Below are positions 48,430-49,131 of a stretch of DNA of 49,131 nucleotides, piece by piece. The notes beneath the pieces are model-generated. The model was not told the origin of the DNA, searched no databases, and was given only the letters and a program-made list of their open reading frames with translations. This stretch comes from UBA2588 sp964343075 (GTDB lineage Bacteria; Chloroflexota; Dehalococcoidia; Lucifugimonadales; UBA3495). The position numbers and the translations under genes were made by a program. Positions within the stretch are counted from its first letter, which is position 1. The number at the start of each line of letters is the position of its first letter. The DNA is taken from contig CAYFGT010000011.1 in NCBI GenBank assembly GCA_964343075.1, forward strand, positions 1-49,131. Direction: 5' to 3'.

Positions 48430-49131
48430 ATGAAGTTTGGCATCACTGCTCCTAATAATTGGGGGATAGAAGAACCGTCAGAAGTACTTAAAATAGGGAA
48501 GTTCTACGAAGATTTGGAGTTTGATTCTTTGTGGACTATGGATCATCTTTTCAATATAGGCTATATTGGCAAAAGATTAAACGATAAGCCTTACTATCAC
48601 CCATTAGGCACATTATCATGTATAAGTGTACTAACCTCCAAGATCAAACTAGGTACTTCAATCATGGTACTTCCATATCATAATCCAGTTGAATTGGCCA
48701 AATATGCAGCAACCCTAGATCAATTTTCGACAGGCCGGCTTATCTTAGGGGTAGGCGTTGGAGCGATGAAAGAGGAATTTGAAGCATTAGGAATCTCACT
48801 GTCACAAAGAGCGGTCTTGACTAATGAAAGTATTAATATAATGCGTGAACTATGGGAGAACGAACTACCAACATATAGAAGTCCTAGATGGAACTTTGAA
48901 AACGTTACTTTTTCTCCTAAGCCGTATAACAACAGCATTCCTATTTGGGTAGGAGGTGCTAGTCCTGGTGCTATAAAAAGAGCTGCTACTCTTGGTGATG
49001 GCTGGCATCCTTCAGGTATAACTCCTGCTGAATTCTATGAAGGTAAATCAAAAATCGAAGAAATCTGCGCCTCTATCAATAGAGATAATACAAAACTTGA
49101 TTATTCTATACGATTGGACGTCTCTCCCAAT
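48430..49131 (+). CDS. LLM-class flavin/F420-dependent oxidoreductase (cut by right edge)
   Basis: Open from the ATG at 48430 to the last base, 234 codons and no stop. MKFGITAPNNWG starts the barrel; LWTMDHLF, KLGTSIMVLPYHNPVELAKYAATLDQFSTGRLILGVGVG (family core) and IPIWVGGASPGAIKRAATLGDGWHP follow. This is the F420-type LLM pattern. It directly follows ribH, whose product leads to flavin, and is likely cotranscribed. About 60-100 residues are missing. Confidence 0.88.
   Translation, partial: MKFGITAPNNWGIEEPSEVLKIGKFYEDLEFDSLWTMDHLFNIGYIGKRLNDKPYYHPLGTLSCISVLTSKIKLGTSIMVLPYHNPVELAKYAATLDQFSTGRLILGVGVGAMKEEFEALGISLSQRAVLTNESINIMRELWENELPTYRSPRWNFENVTFSPKPYNNSIPIWVGGASPGAIKRAATLGDGWHPSGITPAEFYEGKSKIEEICASINRDNTKLDYSIRLDVSPN

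Noticed and set aside
1..49131. tRNA or rRNA genes, CRISPR arrays, insertion sequences, prophage
   Set aside because: No cloverleaf or rRNA sequence, no regularly spaced long repeats, no transposase or integrase gene was seen in the intergenic spaces, the longest of which are about 235 nt.

Overview
The window is AT-rich bacterial chromosome packed with short-gapped, mostly housekeeping genes. Several traits point to Chloroflexota, most likely a marine Dehalococcoidia/SAR202-type lineage: a 47-residue DUF5679 zinc protein, two LLM-class flavin oxidoreductases, a Cys-less thiolase, a phosphatidylinositol (PI)/PI-mannoside gene set, mycobacterial-type CysM, and frequent TTG starts. This placement is inference from gene content, not a phylogeny. 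No mobile element, tRNA, rRNA or CRISPR array was seen.

Layout. 1-5361 (minus): a hydrolase-lspA-rluD-glnS-gltX run. 5456-11362: threonine aldolase, methyltransferase, DEAD-box helicase, a flavin oxidoreductase and an acyl-CoA carboxylase beta chain. 11469-16218 (plus): folP-folK, a solitary groL, an archaeal-type dUTPase and queG. 16212-20402: an EVE protein, a thiolase-fold protein, ychF, GNAT, VOC and a small membrane protein. 20468-22573: a ThiF/MoeB-like E1 enzyme and CysM, each behind its own attenuator. 22612-27377: nusA-infB-rbfA-truB. 27400-30836: an Hc1-like histone, DUF5679, an NrtS-like protein, lexA, amt and rpsT. 30895-37546: gyrB, NUDIX, trpS, an IMPase, a PlsY-like protein, a glutaredoxin-like protein and recA. 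37550-41095 (minus): a zinc/membrane protein, a second PlsY-like protein, a PHP phosphoesterase and rny. 41203-49131 (plus): dnaJ-prmA-kinase-PP2C, ino1-pimA-pgsA, ribH and a flavin oxidoreductase cut by the right edge.

Main discovery: two tandem cysteine-responsive attenuators. Ahead of the E1 gene, a promoter fires at the ATG of a leaderless 15-codon ORF, MKQINVICACMSLCT. Three nt after its stop lies an antiterminator strand, then a 12-bp intrinsic terminator. Between the E1 gene and cysM the design repeats: a 16-codon ORF, MIVSACKLICCRCTSM, starts on the E1 stop codon (TAATG), is again followed 3 nt after its stop by an antiterminator strand, and then by an 11-bp terminator with a T-tract. 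Both peptides are rich in Cys codons and both sit before genes that fit the sulfur-carrier route to cysteine. This looks like ribosome-mediated attenuation, analogous to mycobacterial leaderless polycysteine leaders.

Other signals: four NTAAC half-sites with an exact 11-bp period upstream of amt (GlnR-like operator), LexA boxes shared by lexA and recA, and a kinase/PP2C pair just before the PI-lipid genes.
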